64,000 nucleotides of DNA, from positions 62,001 to 126,000 of the forward strand of contig JACFNC010000007.1 in NCBI GenBank assembly GCA_019455065.1, in the 5' to 3' direction. The stretch's first letter is position 1. Every line of letters starts with the position of its first letter. The notes beneath the pieces were generated by a model, which saw only the letters and a list, made by a program, of their open reading frames with translations, made no database searches and was not told the origin of the DNA. Positions 16,510 to 25,918 of the stretch are shown here, piece after piece. Source of the stretch: Rhodospirillales bacterium. Its GTDB lineage: Bacteria; Pseudomonadota; Alphaproteobacteria; Rhodospirillales; Magnetospirillaceae. A program made the position numbers and the translations under genes.

Positions 16510-17298
16510 TCAGCGCGGCACGCAGCCTTCGGCCGGCGGGCAGGTCCGGACGGCGCGGATTACCAGGGCGACCCCCGCGATGCTTCCCTCGATGCGGACC
16601 GGCAGCCAGAGGTGCCGATCCAGGGTGATCTCGAATCTTCGTCCGCGCCACCTCTCCAGGTGCCTCTGCGAGAAACCCGCCAGCGGCATGACCCTCACCT
16701 GGATCCGGGGCAAATCCGTTGCAGGGCGGCGTAGCACATGCGCCTCCAGGTCATAGCGCCGACGGCCGTCGAACACGGCGATAGTGAATTCTCGAGCCCC
16801 CGCGGCGATGGCCAATTGGGTTTGCCGGCCGAGCGCCGCAAAGGCGGAAAGGGGGTCCAGGACGGAGCTGCGCATGGCGGCCGACAGGGGCTCGTCGTCT
16901 CGCGGAACCCACGGCCCACCTGGCAAATCGCGCTTCTCGGCAAGGACGGTTCGCCCCTGTCCCGTCGTCGGGTCGAACGTCACCATAACGCGCGTCTCTT
17001 CGTCGTGAGAGCGCGCCTGATAGCGATAGGCCGCCGGTTCCAGGCGCGGATTCTGCCGCCCCTCGCTTTCCGCGCTTAGTTCGAGGCCGAAGAACACATC
17101 CGTCAGTCCACGCGCCTGGAATCCGAGGCGCATGCGGTAGACGCCTTCGCGGTTGCTGGTGATGACCACCGTGTCGGCCATGTGCAGGCCGCCCCAGTAA
17201 CCGACGTAGGACAGGCTGACGTCGCGGGTGGCGGGCGACGCCCCGCCCAGTGCGAACAGAAGAGTGAGGGTGACGAGCGGGCGGACGAGTGGAGACAT
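16510..17298 (-). CDS. DUF3108-family secreted protein
   Basis: A 262-residue protein with a signal peptide (LVRPLVTLTLLFALGGAS). The body matches the DUF3108 pattern: VSLSYVGYWGGLHMADTVV at the start, YRYQARSHDEE in the middle, VLDPLSAFAAL, FDGRRRYDLE, and a C-terminal LWLPVRIEGSIAGVALVIRA. Members are periplasmic proteins of unknown function with a lipocalin-like beta fold. It is monocistronic; the 247 bases upstream to pntAA hold only the divergent promoters. Confidence 0.78.
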   Translation of the reverse strand: MSPLVRPLVTLTLLFALGGASPATRDVSLSYVGYWGGLHMADTVVITSNREGVYRMRLGFQARGLTDVFFGLELSAESEGRQNPRLEPAAYRYQARSHDEETRVMVTFDPTTGQGRTVLAEKRDLPGGPWVPRDDEPLSAAMRSSVLDPLSAFAALGRQTQLAIAAGAREFTIAVFDGRRRYDLEAHVLRRPATDLPRIQVRVMPLAGFSQRHLERWRGRRFEITLDRHLWLPVRIEGSIAGVALVIRAVRTCPPAEGCVPR

Positions 17299-17545
17299 GT
17301 GTTTCTAGGTCGTCCGCCCCGGCGCAAGGGCAAGGGCGACCGCCGGATGAGGAGCACCCGGCCTCTTACGGCCGGATGCCACTTGAAGTCGGGTAGGGGG
17401 CGGGGGTTGCCAAAACCGACCCGAAAGTGGTGTCCAAGCACTGATTTCTGATTTATTTTCGTAGATTCACGCGCTTGGCAAACGGGCATTCTCACGGCAT
17501 GTTGTCGGCTCAAATAACGCCCGCGAAGAACAAGGGGGTATCTAA

Positions 17546-18702
<1,157 letters not shown>

Positions 18703-18703
<1 letters not shown>

Positions 18704-19113
18704 TGGATCCCCAGACCCTCATCGACAACGCCGCCCGGCTGGCGACCCAGGCCCAGGGCCTGGCCAAGGACGCCGCCGAACTGGCCAACCAGACCACCCA
18801 GGTCGCCGTTCCCGCGGCGGCCGCGGGCGGCGGCGAGTTCATGTTCTATCTCACCGTCTTCGCGCTGGCCTGCTTCGTCGGCTACTACGTGGTGTGGCGG
18901 GTGACGCCGGCCCTGCACTCGCCGCTGATGGCGGTGACCAACGCGATTTCGTCGGTGATCATCGTCGGCGCCCTGATCGCCGCCGGGCCCGCCGGCTTCA
19001 CCGCCTCAAAGGTGCTCGGCTTCGTCGCCGTGGTGCTGGCCTCGGTCAACATCTTCGGCGGCTTCCTGGTGACCCAGCGCATGCTGGCCATGTTCAAGAA
19101 AAAGCAGAAGTAG
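18703..19113 (+). CDS. pntAB: NAD(P) transhydrogenase subunit alpha, part 2
   Basis: A 136-residue membrane part of the alpha subunit. After a 45-residue soluble lead-in it has about four transmembrane helices ([53 protein letters not shown]) and ends in a basic MFKKKQK tail. The ATG at 18703 overlaps the pntAA stop, with GGAGG upstream; the GTG at 18700 is an alternative. Forms the proton channel with PntB. Confidence 0.93.
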
Positions 19114-19122
19114 GGGGCGGCC

Positions 19123-20520
19123 GTGATCGAGAACCTTACCGCATTCGCCTATCTCATCGCCTCCATCTGCTTCATCATGGCGCTGCGCGGCCTGTCGTCG
19201 CCGGAGACGTCGCGGGCGGGCAACTGGTACGGCATCGCCGGCATGGCGATCGCCATCGTCACCACCCTGCTCACCCCGGGCGTGGTCAGCTACACGATGA
19301 TCGTGGTCGGCATCGTCATCGGCGGCGCCATCGGCACGGTGATCGCCCAGCGCATCCAGATGACGGCGTTGCCGCAGCTCGTCGCCGCCTTCCACAGCCT
19401 CGTCGGCCTCGCCGCCGTGTTCGTGGCCGGCGCCGCCCTGTTCAACCCGTCGGCCTACGGCATCGGCGCGGTCGGGCAGATCCATGCCGGCAGCCTGGTC
19501 GAGATGTCGCTCGGCACCGCCATCGGCGCCATCACCTTCACCGGCTCGCTGGTCGCCTTCGCCAAGCTTCAGGGCCTGGTCAGCGGCAAGCCGCTGGTGT
19601 TCCCGATGCAGCACCCCTTCAACGCCGCCCTCGGTGTGGTCACGGTGCTGCTCATCGTCTGGTTCGCGCAAAGCGAGTCCTATTCCGCCTTCTTCCTGCT
19701 CACGGCGGTGGCGCTGGCGCTCGGCTTCCTGCTGATCCTGCCGATCGGCGGCGCCGACATGCCGGTGGTGATCTCGATGCTCAACTCCTATTCGGGGTGG
19801 GCTGCGGCCGGCATCGGCTTCACGCTCGGCAACACGCTGCTGATCATCACCGGGGCGCTGGTGGGATCGTCGGGCGCCATCCTGTCCTACATCATGTGCA
19901 AGGGCATGAACCGCTCGATCTTCAACGTCATCCTCGGCGGCTTCGGGGGCGAGACGGCGGCCGCCGGCGGCCCGGCGGGCGGGGCCAAGGGGGCGGTGAA
20001 GGCGGGCAGCGCCGACGACGCCGCCTTCATCATGAAGAACGCCTCGAAGATCATCGTCGTGCCCGGCTACGGCATGGCGGTGGCGCAGGCCCAGCACGCC
20101 CTGCGCGAGATGGGCGACCTGTTGAAGGCCGAGGGCGTCGACGTGCGCTATGCCATCCATCCGGTGGCCGGGCGCATGCCGGGGCACATGAACGTGCTGC
20201 TGGCCGAGGCCAACGTGCCCTATGACGAGGTGTTCGAGCTGGAGGAGATCAATCACGAATTCTCCACCGCCGACGTCGCCTTCGTGATCGGCGCCAACGA
20301 CGTCACCAACCCCGCCGCCAAGACCGACCCGGCCAGCCCGATCTACGGCATGCCGGTACTCGACGTCGAGAAGGCCAAGACGGTGCTGTTCATCAAGCGC
20401 TCGATGGCGTCGGGCTACGCCGGCGTCGACAACGAGCTGTTCTTCCGCGACAACACCATGATGCTGTTCGGCGACGCCAAGAAGGTCACCGAGGAGATCG
20501 TGCAGGCCTTGGGGCACTGA
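19123..20520 (+). CDS. pntB: NAD(P) transhydrogenase subunit beta
   Basis: A 465-residue subunit starting at GTG. About nine N-terminal transmembrane helices are followed by the soluble NADP(H)-binding domain III from about residue 290 (IIVVPGYGMAVAQAQHALRE, VRYAIHPVAGRMPGHMNVLL, VAFVIGANDVTNPAAK, RSMASGYAGVDNELF). All signature segments of domain III are intact. Third gene of the pnt operon, 9 bases after pntAB. Confidence 0.95.
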   Translation: MIENLTAFAYLIASICFIMALRGLSSPETSRAGNWYGIAGMAIAIVTTLLTPGVVSYTMIVVGIVIGGAIGTVIAQRIQMTALPQLVAAFHSLVGLAAVFVAGAALFNPSAYGIGAVGQIHAGSLVEMSLGTAIGAITFTGSLVAFAKLQGLVSGKPLVFPMQHPFNAALGVVTVLLIVWFAQSESYSAFFLLTAVALALGFLLILPIGGADMPVVISMLNSYSGWAAAGIGFTLGNTLLIITGALVGSSGAILSYIMCKGMNRSIFNVILGGFGGETAAAGGPAGGAKGAVKAGSADDAAFIMKNASKIIVVPGYGMAVAQAQHALREMGDLLKAEGVDVRYAIHPVAGRMPGHMNVLLAEANVPYDEVFELEEINHEFSTADVAFVIGANDVTNPAAKTDPASPIYGMPVLDVEKAKTVLFIKRSMASGYAGVDNELFFRDNTMMLFGDAKKVTEEIVQALGH

Positions 20521-20535
20521 GCCTCACCCCCCCAA

Positions 20536-20557
20536 CCCCTCTCCCAAGGGAGAGGGG
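20536..20557 (+). terminator. Hairpin after the pnt operon
   Basis: Perfect 10-bp inverted repeat CCCCTCTCCC-AA-GGGAGAGGGG, 16 bases after the pntB stop. There is no T-run, so it may be an intergenic repeat of the CCCTCTCCC type rather than a true terminator; a similar hairpin is at 58207. Confidence 0.5.
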
Positions 20558-20602
20558 AGGGACCCCGGCCGCAAGGCGGGGTAGGGTAAGGCTGCTTACC
20601 GC

Positions 20603-20631
20603 TTGACGTTAAACGTTTAACAGAATAATTT
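20603..20631 (+). promoter_or_regulatory. higBA promoter with 14-bp palindromic operator
   Basis: A -35 box TTGACG (20603-20608) and a -10 box TAATTT (20626-20631) are 17 bases apart. The perfect palindrome GTTAAACGTTTAAC (20608-20621) fills the spacer, the usual place for a HigA autorepressor site. Confidence 0.65.
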
Positions 20632-20678
20632 CGTTCGCTGCGGCCCCGGCCCGATCCGAAGGCAACTAGGGGCCGTGG

Positions 20679-20957
20679 ATGATCAAGAATTTCCGAGACA
20701 AGGCAACGGCAAGGCTCTATCGAGGCGACACGGTCAAGCAATTCGGCAAGTTCGGCCAGGCGGCCCTGCGGAAGCTTGACATGTTGGATGCGGCGCAGAC
20801 TCTGGAGGATCTGCGGTCCCCGCCCGGCAACCGCTTGGAGGCCCTGCGCGGCGTGCGGGACGGCCAGTACAGCATCCGCATCAATAGCCAGTGGCGGATC
20901 TGCTTCCGTTGGGAAGATGGTGCCGCCCATGACGTGGAGATCGTCGATTATCACTGA
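20679..20957 (+). CDS. higB: HigB-type mRNA interferase toxin
   Basis: A 92-residue RelE/ParE-superfamily toxin. The family core is visible in LDAAQTLEDLRSPPGNRLEALRG and GQYSIRINSQWRICFRWEDG, with the terminal VEIVDYH. HigB toxins cleave mRNA on the ribosome. The toxin gene comes first, as is typical of higBA, and the antitoxin follows after 21 bases. Intact by length. Confidence 0.9.
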   Translation: MIKNFRDKATARLYRGDTVKQFGKFGQAALRKLDMLDAAQTLEDLRSPPGNRLEALRGVRDGQYSIRINSQWRICFRWEDGAAHDVEIVDYH

Positions 20958-20978
20958 TTCGAAGCCAAGGAGCGCGTC

Positions 20979-21266
20979 ATGCGGATCAAGACCCATCCCG
21001 GTGAAGTGTTGCGCGAGGAGTTCATGGTGCCGCTGGGCCTTTCGGCCAATGGCCTTGCGCTGGCGTTGCGGGTGCCGGTGACGCGCATTTCGGAACTCGT
21101 CCATGAGCGCCGCTCGGTCTCGGCCGACACCGCCTTGCGTCTGGCTCGCTATTTCGGCACGACGCCGGAGTTCTGGATGAACCTGCAGCAAGGTTACGAC
21201 CTGTCCGTCACGGCGAACGAACGCGGCGCAGAAATCGAGCGGGACGTCAACCCTCGGGCGGCGTAA
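20979..21266 (+). CDS. higA: HigA-type antitoxin
   Basis: A 95-residue XRE-family DNA-binding antitoxin. It begins IKTHPGEVLREEFMVPLGLS and has a helix-turn-helix in ANGLALALRVPVTRISELVH, followed by the family FGTTPEFWMNLQQGYDL. It neutralises HigB and should repress the promoter upstream of higB through the 14-bp palindrome. A CAAGGAG ribosome site precedes the start. Confidence 0.92.
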   Translation: MRIKTHPGEVLREEFMVPLGLSANGLALALRVPVTRISELVHERRSVSADTALRLARYFGTTPEFWMNLQQGYDLSVTANERGAEIERDVNPRAA

Positions 21267-21305
21267 TCCAGGCCGGCTAAATTAGATCCAGGCCGGATAA
21301 ATTAG
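21266..21305 (+). repeat. Two tandem 20-bp direct repeats
   Basis: ATCCAGGCCGGCTAAATTAG at 21266-21285 is repeated at 21286-21305 with one change (C to A at the twelfth base), overlapping the higA stop codon. Confidence 0.8.
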
Positions 21306-21308
21306 ATC

Positions 21309-21409
21309 GTCATGCCCGGGCTTGGCCCCGGGCATCCACATCTCCCCTCAGATCAATATCTTGGTTCCGGCCCGGTGGCGTGGGTGGCCGGGCCAAGCCC
21401 GGCCATGAC
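21309..21409. repeat. Dispersed palindromic repeat element
   Basis: Outer arms GTCATGCCCGGGCTTGGCCC (21309-21328) and its near-complement at 21390-21409 enclose the element; each arm also forms its own hairpin (ATGCCCGGG...CCCGGGCAT at 21312-21335; GGCCGGGC-CAA-GCCCGGCC at 21386-21404). The right half is nearly identical to 43799-43823. Confidence 0.7.
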
Positions 21410-21463
21410 GATGATGGGTGGGGGCGGCGGTGCCGCCGCCCCTTGCGTGGGCCGCCCCTTGTC

Positions 21464-21931
21464 TCAGTGGGCGATCGGCTTCCAGCCGGGATGGTCGAAA
21501 TGCTTGCCGTAGGCGTCCAGCGCCATCACCACCTTGACGGCGCCGTCCATGGCGTGCTGGCCGCCCTTCATGGCGTCGACGCCCTCGAACACCTGTTCGA
21601 GCACGATGTGCAACTGCTCGTCGACCTCCGGCGCCAGCTTGCAGTTTTCGACCATGTAGTGGATCGAGCCTTCGAGCTTGCCGGCCAGCGCCTTGTAGCC
21701 GTCGGGCGTCATCTTGCCGTGGTGGATGGCGTCGAGCGAGCCGGCCAGGGCGTTGCGGATGTCGGTCATTCCCTTGCGGGCGGGCTCGTCGGTCTGCCAC
21801 TTCTTGCCTTGGTCGAGCTTGAGCGTCGCGGCGTGGCCGCCGCCGTGCGAGTGGCCCTCGGCGGCCATGGCGCCGCCGGCAAGCCCGAACGCCAGGCCCG
21901 CCGCCAACAGGGTGCGCGTGAGTTTGTTCAT
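21464..21931 (-). CDS. Periplasmic His-rich-N-terminus protein
   Basis: A 155-residue protein with a signal peptide (KLTRTLLAAGLAFGLAGGAMA) and a mature N-terminus EGHSHGGGHAATL, a possible metal-binding segment. The rest is predicted helical (GMTDIRNALAGSLDAIHHGK, VDEQLHIVLEQVFEGVDAM) with one cysteine. It follows a two-component system on the same strand by 72 bases, so it may be its target or accessory. Heavy-metal handling is a guess from the histidines; I do not recognise the family with certainty. Confidence 0.65.
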   Translation of the reverse strand: MNKLTRTLLAAGLAFGLAGGAMAAEGHSHGGGHAATLKLDQGKKWQTDEPARKGMTDIRNALAGSLDAIHHGKMTPDGYKALAGKLEGSIHYMVENCKLAPEVDEQLHIVLEQVFEGVDAMKGGQHAMDGAVKVVMALDAYGKHFDHPGWKPIAH

Positions 21932-22003
21932 GTCCTTCCTCTCTCCGATTTCGCCGGCGGCACGATCCGCCGCTTGCATGGTCGGGAGAATGGAAGCGCC
22001 AGC

Positions 22004-23050
22004 TTAAACGGCCCTTAAGGCCACCGAAACGGCGAGGCCGCGGCCGCCCGGACCGGCCTCCAGGGTCAGGGTGCCGCCATGAAGCTCCGCGATGCGGGCG
22101 ACGATGGAAAGGCCCAGCCCACTGCCGGATTCGCCGGTGCCGAGCGCCCGATAGAAGCGATCGAGGGCGCGCGCCCGGTCGGCTTCGGGAATGCCCGGCC
22201 CGTCGTCGGCCACGGTCAGGGTGACGGCGTCGCCCTCGCGGCGCACCGCCACGTCCACGGTTCCGCCCGGCGGGGTGTAGCGGACCGCGTTGTCGATGAG
22301 GTTGCGCAACAGGATGCCGAGCAGGCCGGCGTCGCCCCCGACCATGCAGCCTTCGGCCGGCCCGGTCATCCCCAGCTCGATGCCCTTGCGCGCCGCCATC
22401 GGCGCCGCTTCCGACACCCCTTGCGCCGCCAGGGCGGCGAGTGACTGCGGGGCGAACGCGAAGGCCGCGTGCCCCGGCTCGAGCCGCGCCAGGGTGAGCA
22501 TCTGTTCGACCAGACGTGCCGCCCGGTCGGTGCCGTCGATCACCTTCGCAAGGCTGCGCCGGCGCTCGTCCTCACCGGCGGCGGCCAGGGCGACCTGGGC
22601 ATGCGTCTTGATGGCCGCGAGCGGCGTGCGCAATTCGTGCGCGGCGTCGGCGGTGAATCGGCGTTCCTTCTCGATCGAGGAATCGACGCGCGCGAACAGA
22701 CCATTCAGGGCGTCGACCAGCGGCCGCGCCTCGTCCGGCACGCCCTTGGCGGCCAACGGTTCGAGACTGCCGGGATCGCGGCGCCCGACTTCGGCGGCGA
22801 GAAGGCGCAGGGGCGTCAGCCCCCAGCTTACCGAGAGCCAGATGAGGACCCCGAGGACCGGAATGGCGATGATGACCGGGTGGAGGAGGTGGCTGGCGAC
22901 GCTCTCGGCGACCTGATCGCGAAGTCCTTCGTCGAGGAGCTCGGCCACGCTTCGCCGCGCGTCAACATACGAGAACAATGCCGTGGCCAGCCAGGCGATC
23001 AGGATGGTGGCCGACAGAATGGCCAGCAGGCGGCCGCGCAGCGAGCTCAT
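22004..23050 (-). CDS. Sensor histidine kinase
   Basis: A 348-residue inner-membrane kinase of the QseC/TctE type. Two membrane helices (LLAILSATILIAWLATALFS, HPVIIAIPVLGVLIWLSVSW) flank a very short periplasmic loop of about 25 residues, followed by a HAMP-like region, the HisKA box ADAAHELRTPLAAIK with the phospho-histidine, and the ATPase domain (NLIDNAVRYTPPGG, VADDGPGIPEADR, GSGLGLSIVARIAELHGG). The ATG overlaps the response regulator stop by ATGA. The tiny periplasmic loop suggests sensing in or at the membrane. Confidence 0.92.
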   Translation of the reverse strand: MSSLRGRLLAILSATILIAWLATALFSYVDARRSVAELLDEGLRDQVAESVASHLLHPVIIAIPVLGVLIWLSVSWGLTPLRLLAAEVGRRDPGSLEPLAAKGVPDEARPLVDALNGLFARVDSSIEKERRFTADAAHELRTPLAAIKTHAQVALAAAGEDERRRSLAKVIDGTDRAARLVEQMLTLARLEPGHAAFAFAPQSLAALAAQGVSEAAPMAARKGIELGMTGPAEGCMVGGDAGLLGILLRNLIDNAVRYTPPGGTVDVAVRREGDAVTLTVADDGPGIPEADRARALDRFYRALGTGESGSGLGLSIVARIAELHGGTLTLEAGPGGRGLAVSVALRAV

Positions 23051-23715
23051 GCCGGCTCCCTTGGAATCAGATAGCCGACTCCCCGCACGGTCCGAATGAG
23101 ATCGGGAAAGAGCTTGCGGCGAAGATGATGGACGTAGACCTCGACCGCATTGCTCTCGATCTCCTCGCCCCAACCGTAAAGCTTGTCCTCGATCTGCGCC
23201 TTTGAGAGCACACGTCCGGCGTTCATCAGCAGGGCCTGGAGCGTGGCGAACTCGCGCGCGGACAGCTCGACCGCCTGGCCGTCGAGCGTGACCGACCGGG
23301 CCGCCGGGTCGAGCGCGACGCGGCCGTGGCGAACGACGGGGTCGGCGCGATGGCTGGCCCGGCGCAGCAAGGCGCGCAGGCGCGCCTGCAACTCGGTGAG
23401 GTCGAAGGGTTTGATCAGGTAGTCGTCGGCGCCCGCGTCCAGCCCCTTGACCCTGTCGCCGATGGCGTCGCGGGCGGTCAGGATGAGAACGGGAACGGGC
23501 TGGTTGCCCTCGCGAATACGGCGCAGCACCGAAAGCCCGTCCACTCTCGGCAGGCCGAGATCGAGGACCACCGCGTCATAACTCTGGCTTTGCGCGGCCA
23601 GCAGCGCCTCCTCGCCATCGATCGCGAGGTCGACCGCGAATCCGGCTTGCGCCAGGCCGGCGCGCACGCCGTCGGCGAGCAGGCTGTCGTCCTCGACCAG
23701 CAGAATGCGCACCAT
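23047..23715 (-). CDS. OmpR-family response regulator
   Basis: A 222-residue regulator with a receiver domain (RILLVEDDSLLADGVRAGL; phospho-acceptor aspartate in YDAVVLDLGLP; LTARD and the conserved lysine in DDYLIKPF) and a winged-helix DNA-binding domain ending VEVYVHHLRRKLF and TVRGVGYLIP. Start ATG 23715. It is transcribed before the kinase gene, with which it overlaps. Confidence 0.93.
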   Translation of the reverse strand: MVRILLVEDDSLLADGVRAGLAQAGFAVDLAIDGEEALLAAQSQSYDAVVLDLGLPRVDGLSVLRRIREGNQPVPVLILTARDAIGDRVKGLDAGADDYLIKPFDLTELQARLRALLRRASHRADPVVRHGRVALDPAARSVTLDGQAVELSAREFATLQALLMNAGRVLSKAQIEDKLYGWGEEIESNAVEVYVHHLRRKLFPDLIRTVRGVGYLIPREPA

Positions 23716-23862
23716 GCCCTCCCTTGTCGCGGCCACTATCCCGTGAGCCGTCCCGAATTGTAAAGACCGCCGCCGGGGGGCCGCGCGGATTGCGGAGATT
23801 GCCTTTTCCCCCGCCACCACCTATTCCTCGCGGGGCAGGTTGCGCAAAGAGGGAGGGGTGAC

Positions 23863-24183
23863 GTGGCGTGGATCGCCTTGTTTTTCGCGGGTTTGTTCGA
23901 GGTGGCCTGGGCCGTGGGGCTGAAATACACCGCCGGATTCACACGCCTCTATCCGACGGTGTTCACCCTCGTCGCGATGGCGGCCAGTCTGGGTCTTCTC
24001 GGCTTGGCCCTGCGCACGCTGCCGCTGGGCACGGCCTATGCGATCTGGACCGGAATCGGTACGGTCGGAACGGCGGCCCTGGGCATCGTGGTGTTCGGCG
24101 AGCCGTCCGACGCCCTGCGCATTCTATGCATCGGCCTGATCCTGGCCGGCATCGTGGGACTCAAGCTGGTCACCGCCGAGTGA
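23863..24183 (+). CDS. SMR-family exporter (SugE/Gdx-like)
   Basis: A 106-residue protein with four transmembrane helices. The conserved membrane glutamate is in [15 protein letters not shown] and the [19 protein letters not shown] segment matches the SugE/Gdx guanidinium-exporter branch of small multidrug resistance proteins. Begins at GTG with a GAGGGGTGAC context. No guanidine riboswitch could be recognised in the short upstream region. Confidence 0.88.
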   Translation: MAWIALFFAGLFEVAWAVGLKYTAGFTRLYPTVFTLVAMAASLGLLGLALRTLPLGTAYAIWTGIGTVGTAALGIVVFGEPSDALRILCIGLILAGIVGLKLVTAE

Positions 24184-24225
24184 GGCGGATGCCCACTCGG
24201 ATACAGGAAACATCACCGAAGGCGG

Positions 24226-24245
24226 ATTCCCGCTTTCGCGGGAAT
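24226..24245. repeat. Short intergenic hairpin
   Basis: ATTCCCGC-TTTC-GCGGGAAT, a common dispersed hairpin in Proteobacteria, lies between the convergent SMR and rpsU genes and could also help end transcription. Confidence 0.5.
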
Positions 24246-24274
24246 GACGAAGCGGATTGCAGTCGGAACTGGCT

Positions 24275-24478
24275 CTAGAAGCCTTCGCGCTCGAGGCGCT
24301 TGCGCTCCAGCTTGCGCGCGCGTCGGACGGCTTCGGCGCGCTCGCGGGCCTTGCGTTCGGACGGCTTTTCGTAATTGCGGCGGAGCTTCATCTCACGGAA
24401 GACACCCTCGCGCTGCATCTTCTTCTTCAGCGCCTTGAGGGCCTGGTCGACATTGTTGTCGCGAACGAGAACCTGCAC
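24275..24478 (-). CDS. rpsU: 30S ribosomal protein S21
   Basis: A 67-residue basic protein that begins [20 protein letters not shown] and contains the family segment [20 protein letters not shown], followed by an Arg/Lys-rich tail. S21 joins the small subunit near the platform and the 3' end of 16S rRNA. It is divergent from def with a 195-base gap. Confidence 0.95.
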   Translation of the reverse strand: MQVLVRDNNVDQALKALKKKMQREGVFREMKLRRNYEKPSERKARERAEAVRRARKLERKRLEREGF

Positions 24479-24673
24479 GTTGCGTCACTGCTCCTCTACG
24501 AAGACGACAAAACACGACGGGCGATGGTACGCCACCGCCCGAGGCCCGCTAGATAGCACACCCGACCTGGGATGTGAAGGGGGTCTGGAGGTTTCGGACG
24601 CGGTAGCCAGCCGGGCGAGGCTTTCCTTCGGCGCCCTATTTACCCGCCTCTGGGGTAGGCCCATACTAACGGG

Positions 24674-25189
24674 ATGGCAATTCTGAAGATCGCCCGCATG
24701 GGTCACCCCGTGCTTCGCCGCCCGGCCGAACCCGTGGCCGACCCTGGATCTCCCGAGATCGCGCGGCTGGTCGCCGACATGATCGAGACGATGGCCGACG
24801 CGGGCGGTGTCGGGCTGGCCGCTCCGCAGGTCCATGTGCCGCTGCGGGTTGTCGTCTACCATGTGCCGGCGGCGCGCGATACCGATGGCGAAGGGCATCC
24901 TCTTACCGTGCTCGTCAATCCCGTCTTGGATCTTCTCGGGGATGACGTGGATGTCGCGTTCGAGGCCTGCCTGTCGCTTCCCGGCCTGGCCGGTGCGGTG
25001 CCGCGTTACCGGAGGGTCGGCTACCGGGCGATCGGTGTCGATGGCAGGCCGATCGAGGGCGAGGCGGCCGGTTTCCACGCCCGCGTTCTGCAGCATGAGT
25101 GCGACCATCTGGACGGCCGGCTGTATCCGACGCGCATGGCCGATTTGACCAGTTTCGGGTTTGCCGAAGAGCTGCGAAAACCCGAGTGA
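24674..25189 (+). CDS. def: Peptide deformylase
   Basis: A 171-residue metallohydrolase that removes formyl groups from nascent peptides. The three motifs are GVGLAAPQ, EACLSLPG and HECDHLDG; the metal ligands (Cys in motif 2, two His in motif 3) and the catalytic Glu (HECDH) are present. Motif 2 reads EACLS instead of the usual EGCLS. It is divergent from rpsU and upstream of the COQ9-family gene. Confidence 0.92.
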   Translation: MAILKIARMGHPVLRRPAEPVADPGSPEIARLVADMIETMADAGGVGLAAPQVHVPLRVVVYHVPAARDTDGEGHPLTVLVNPVLDLLGDDVDVAFEACLSLPGLAGAVPRYRRVGYRAIGVDGRPIEGEAAGFHARVLQHECDHLDGRLYPTRMADLTSFGFAEELRKPE

Positions 25190-25200
25190 AAGGCCGCGAG

Positions 25201-25851
25201 ATGGACCTGCGCAGGACCCGCGATTCCCTGGTACAGCATATGTTGCCGCACGTTCCGTTCGACGGCTGGTCCGTTCGTGCCATGCGGATGGCCAGTACCG
25301 ACGCCGGCCATGACCGCACGATGGCCGAGCGCTGCTTCCCGGGCGGCCCGGTCGAGGCGGTGGAGCATTTCTCCGACTTTGCCGACCGCCTGCTTGTCGA
25401 GGAGATGGCGGGTGCGGACCTCCAGGCGCTTCGGATGCGTCAGCGCGTCGCGTTCCTGGTGAGGCGGCGCATCGAGCCGTGGGGGGGGCATCGCGAGGCG
25501 GTGCGGCGCGCGATGTCGCTGCTCGCCCTGCCACCCAACGGCTTGGTCGCCTTGCGCGCCACCTACCGCACGGTGGACACCATCTGGCACCTGGCCGGCG
25601 ACAGCGCGACCGATTTCAGCTTCTATACCAAGCGCGCCACGCTGGCCGCGGTCCATACCGCGACCGTGCTCTATTGGCTCGATGACATGTCGGAGGACGC
25701 GGCCGACACCTGGGGCTTTCTCGATCGGCGGATCGGCGATGTCATGCAGATCCCGAAGCTGCGCGCCCGCCTGGACGATCTTCCCGGGCTGGGCCTGCTG
25801 TCGAAGTCCGGCCGGCGACGCCGCTTTGGCGTGCGCGCCACCTCGTCCTGA
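25201..25851 (+). CDS. COQ9-family protein
   Basis: A 216-residue protein of the COQ9 group, known in bacteria as the rpsU-divergently transcribed family and linked to ubiquinone biosynthesis through lipid binding. It begins DLRRTRDSLVQHMLPHVPFDGW and contains TVDTIWHLAGDSATDFSFYT and TVLYWLDDMSEDAADTWGFL, the family-specific C-terminal helices. It starts 11 bases after def, and rpsU is divergent from the pair, matching the family's name. Confidence 0.87.
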   Translation: MDLRRTRDSLVQHMLPHVPFDGWSVRAMRMASTDAGHDRTMAERCFPGGPVEAVEHFSDFADRLLVEEMAGADLQALRMRQRVAFLVRRRIEPWGGHREAVRRAMSLLALPPNGLVALRATYRTVDTIWHLAGDSATDFSFYTKRATLAAVHTATVLYWLDDMSEDAADTWGFLDRRIGDVMQIPKLRARLDDLPGLGLLSKSGRRRRFGVRATSS

Positions 25852-25918
25852 CGCCCAAGCCTCCGGTAGTGGCCGGCGGCGTAGGTGTTTGGCGGGCACT
25901 GCGGTTGGCCCGATTGAT

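Noticed and set aside
20521-20600. Possible CRISPR or small RNA in the repeat-like gap after pntB
   Set aside because: Only one hairpin and C/G-rich tract; no repeated spacer structure.
23776-23862. Guanidine riboswitch before the SMR exporter
   Set aside because: The gap is short and I could not find the conserved riboswitch motifs, so it is not listed.
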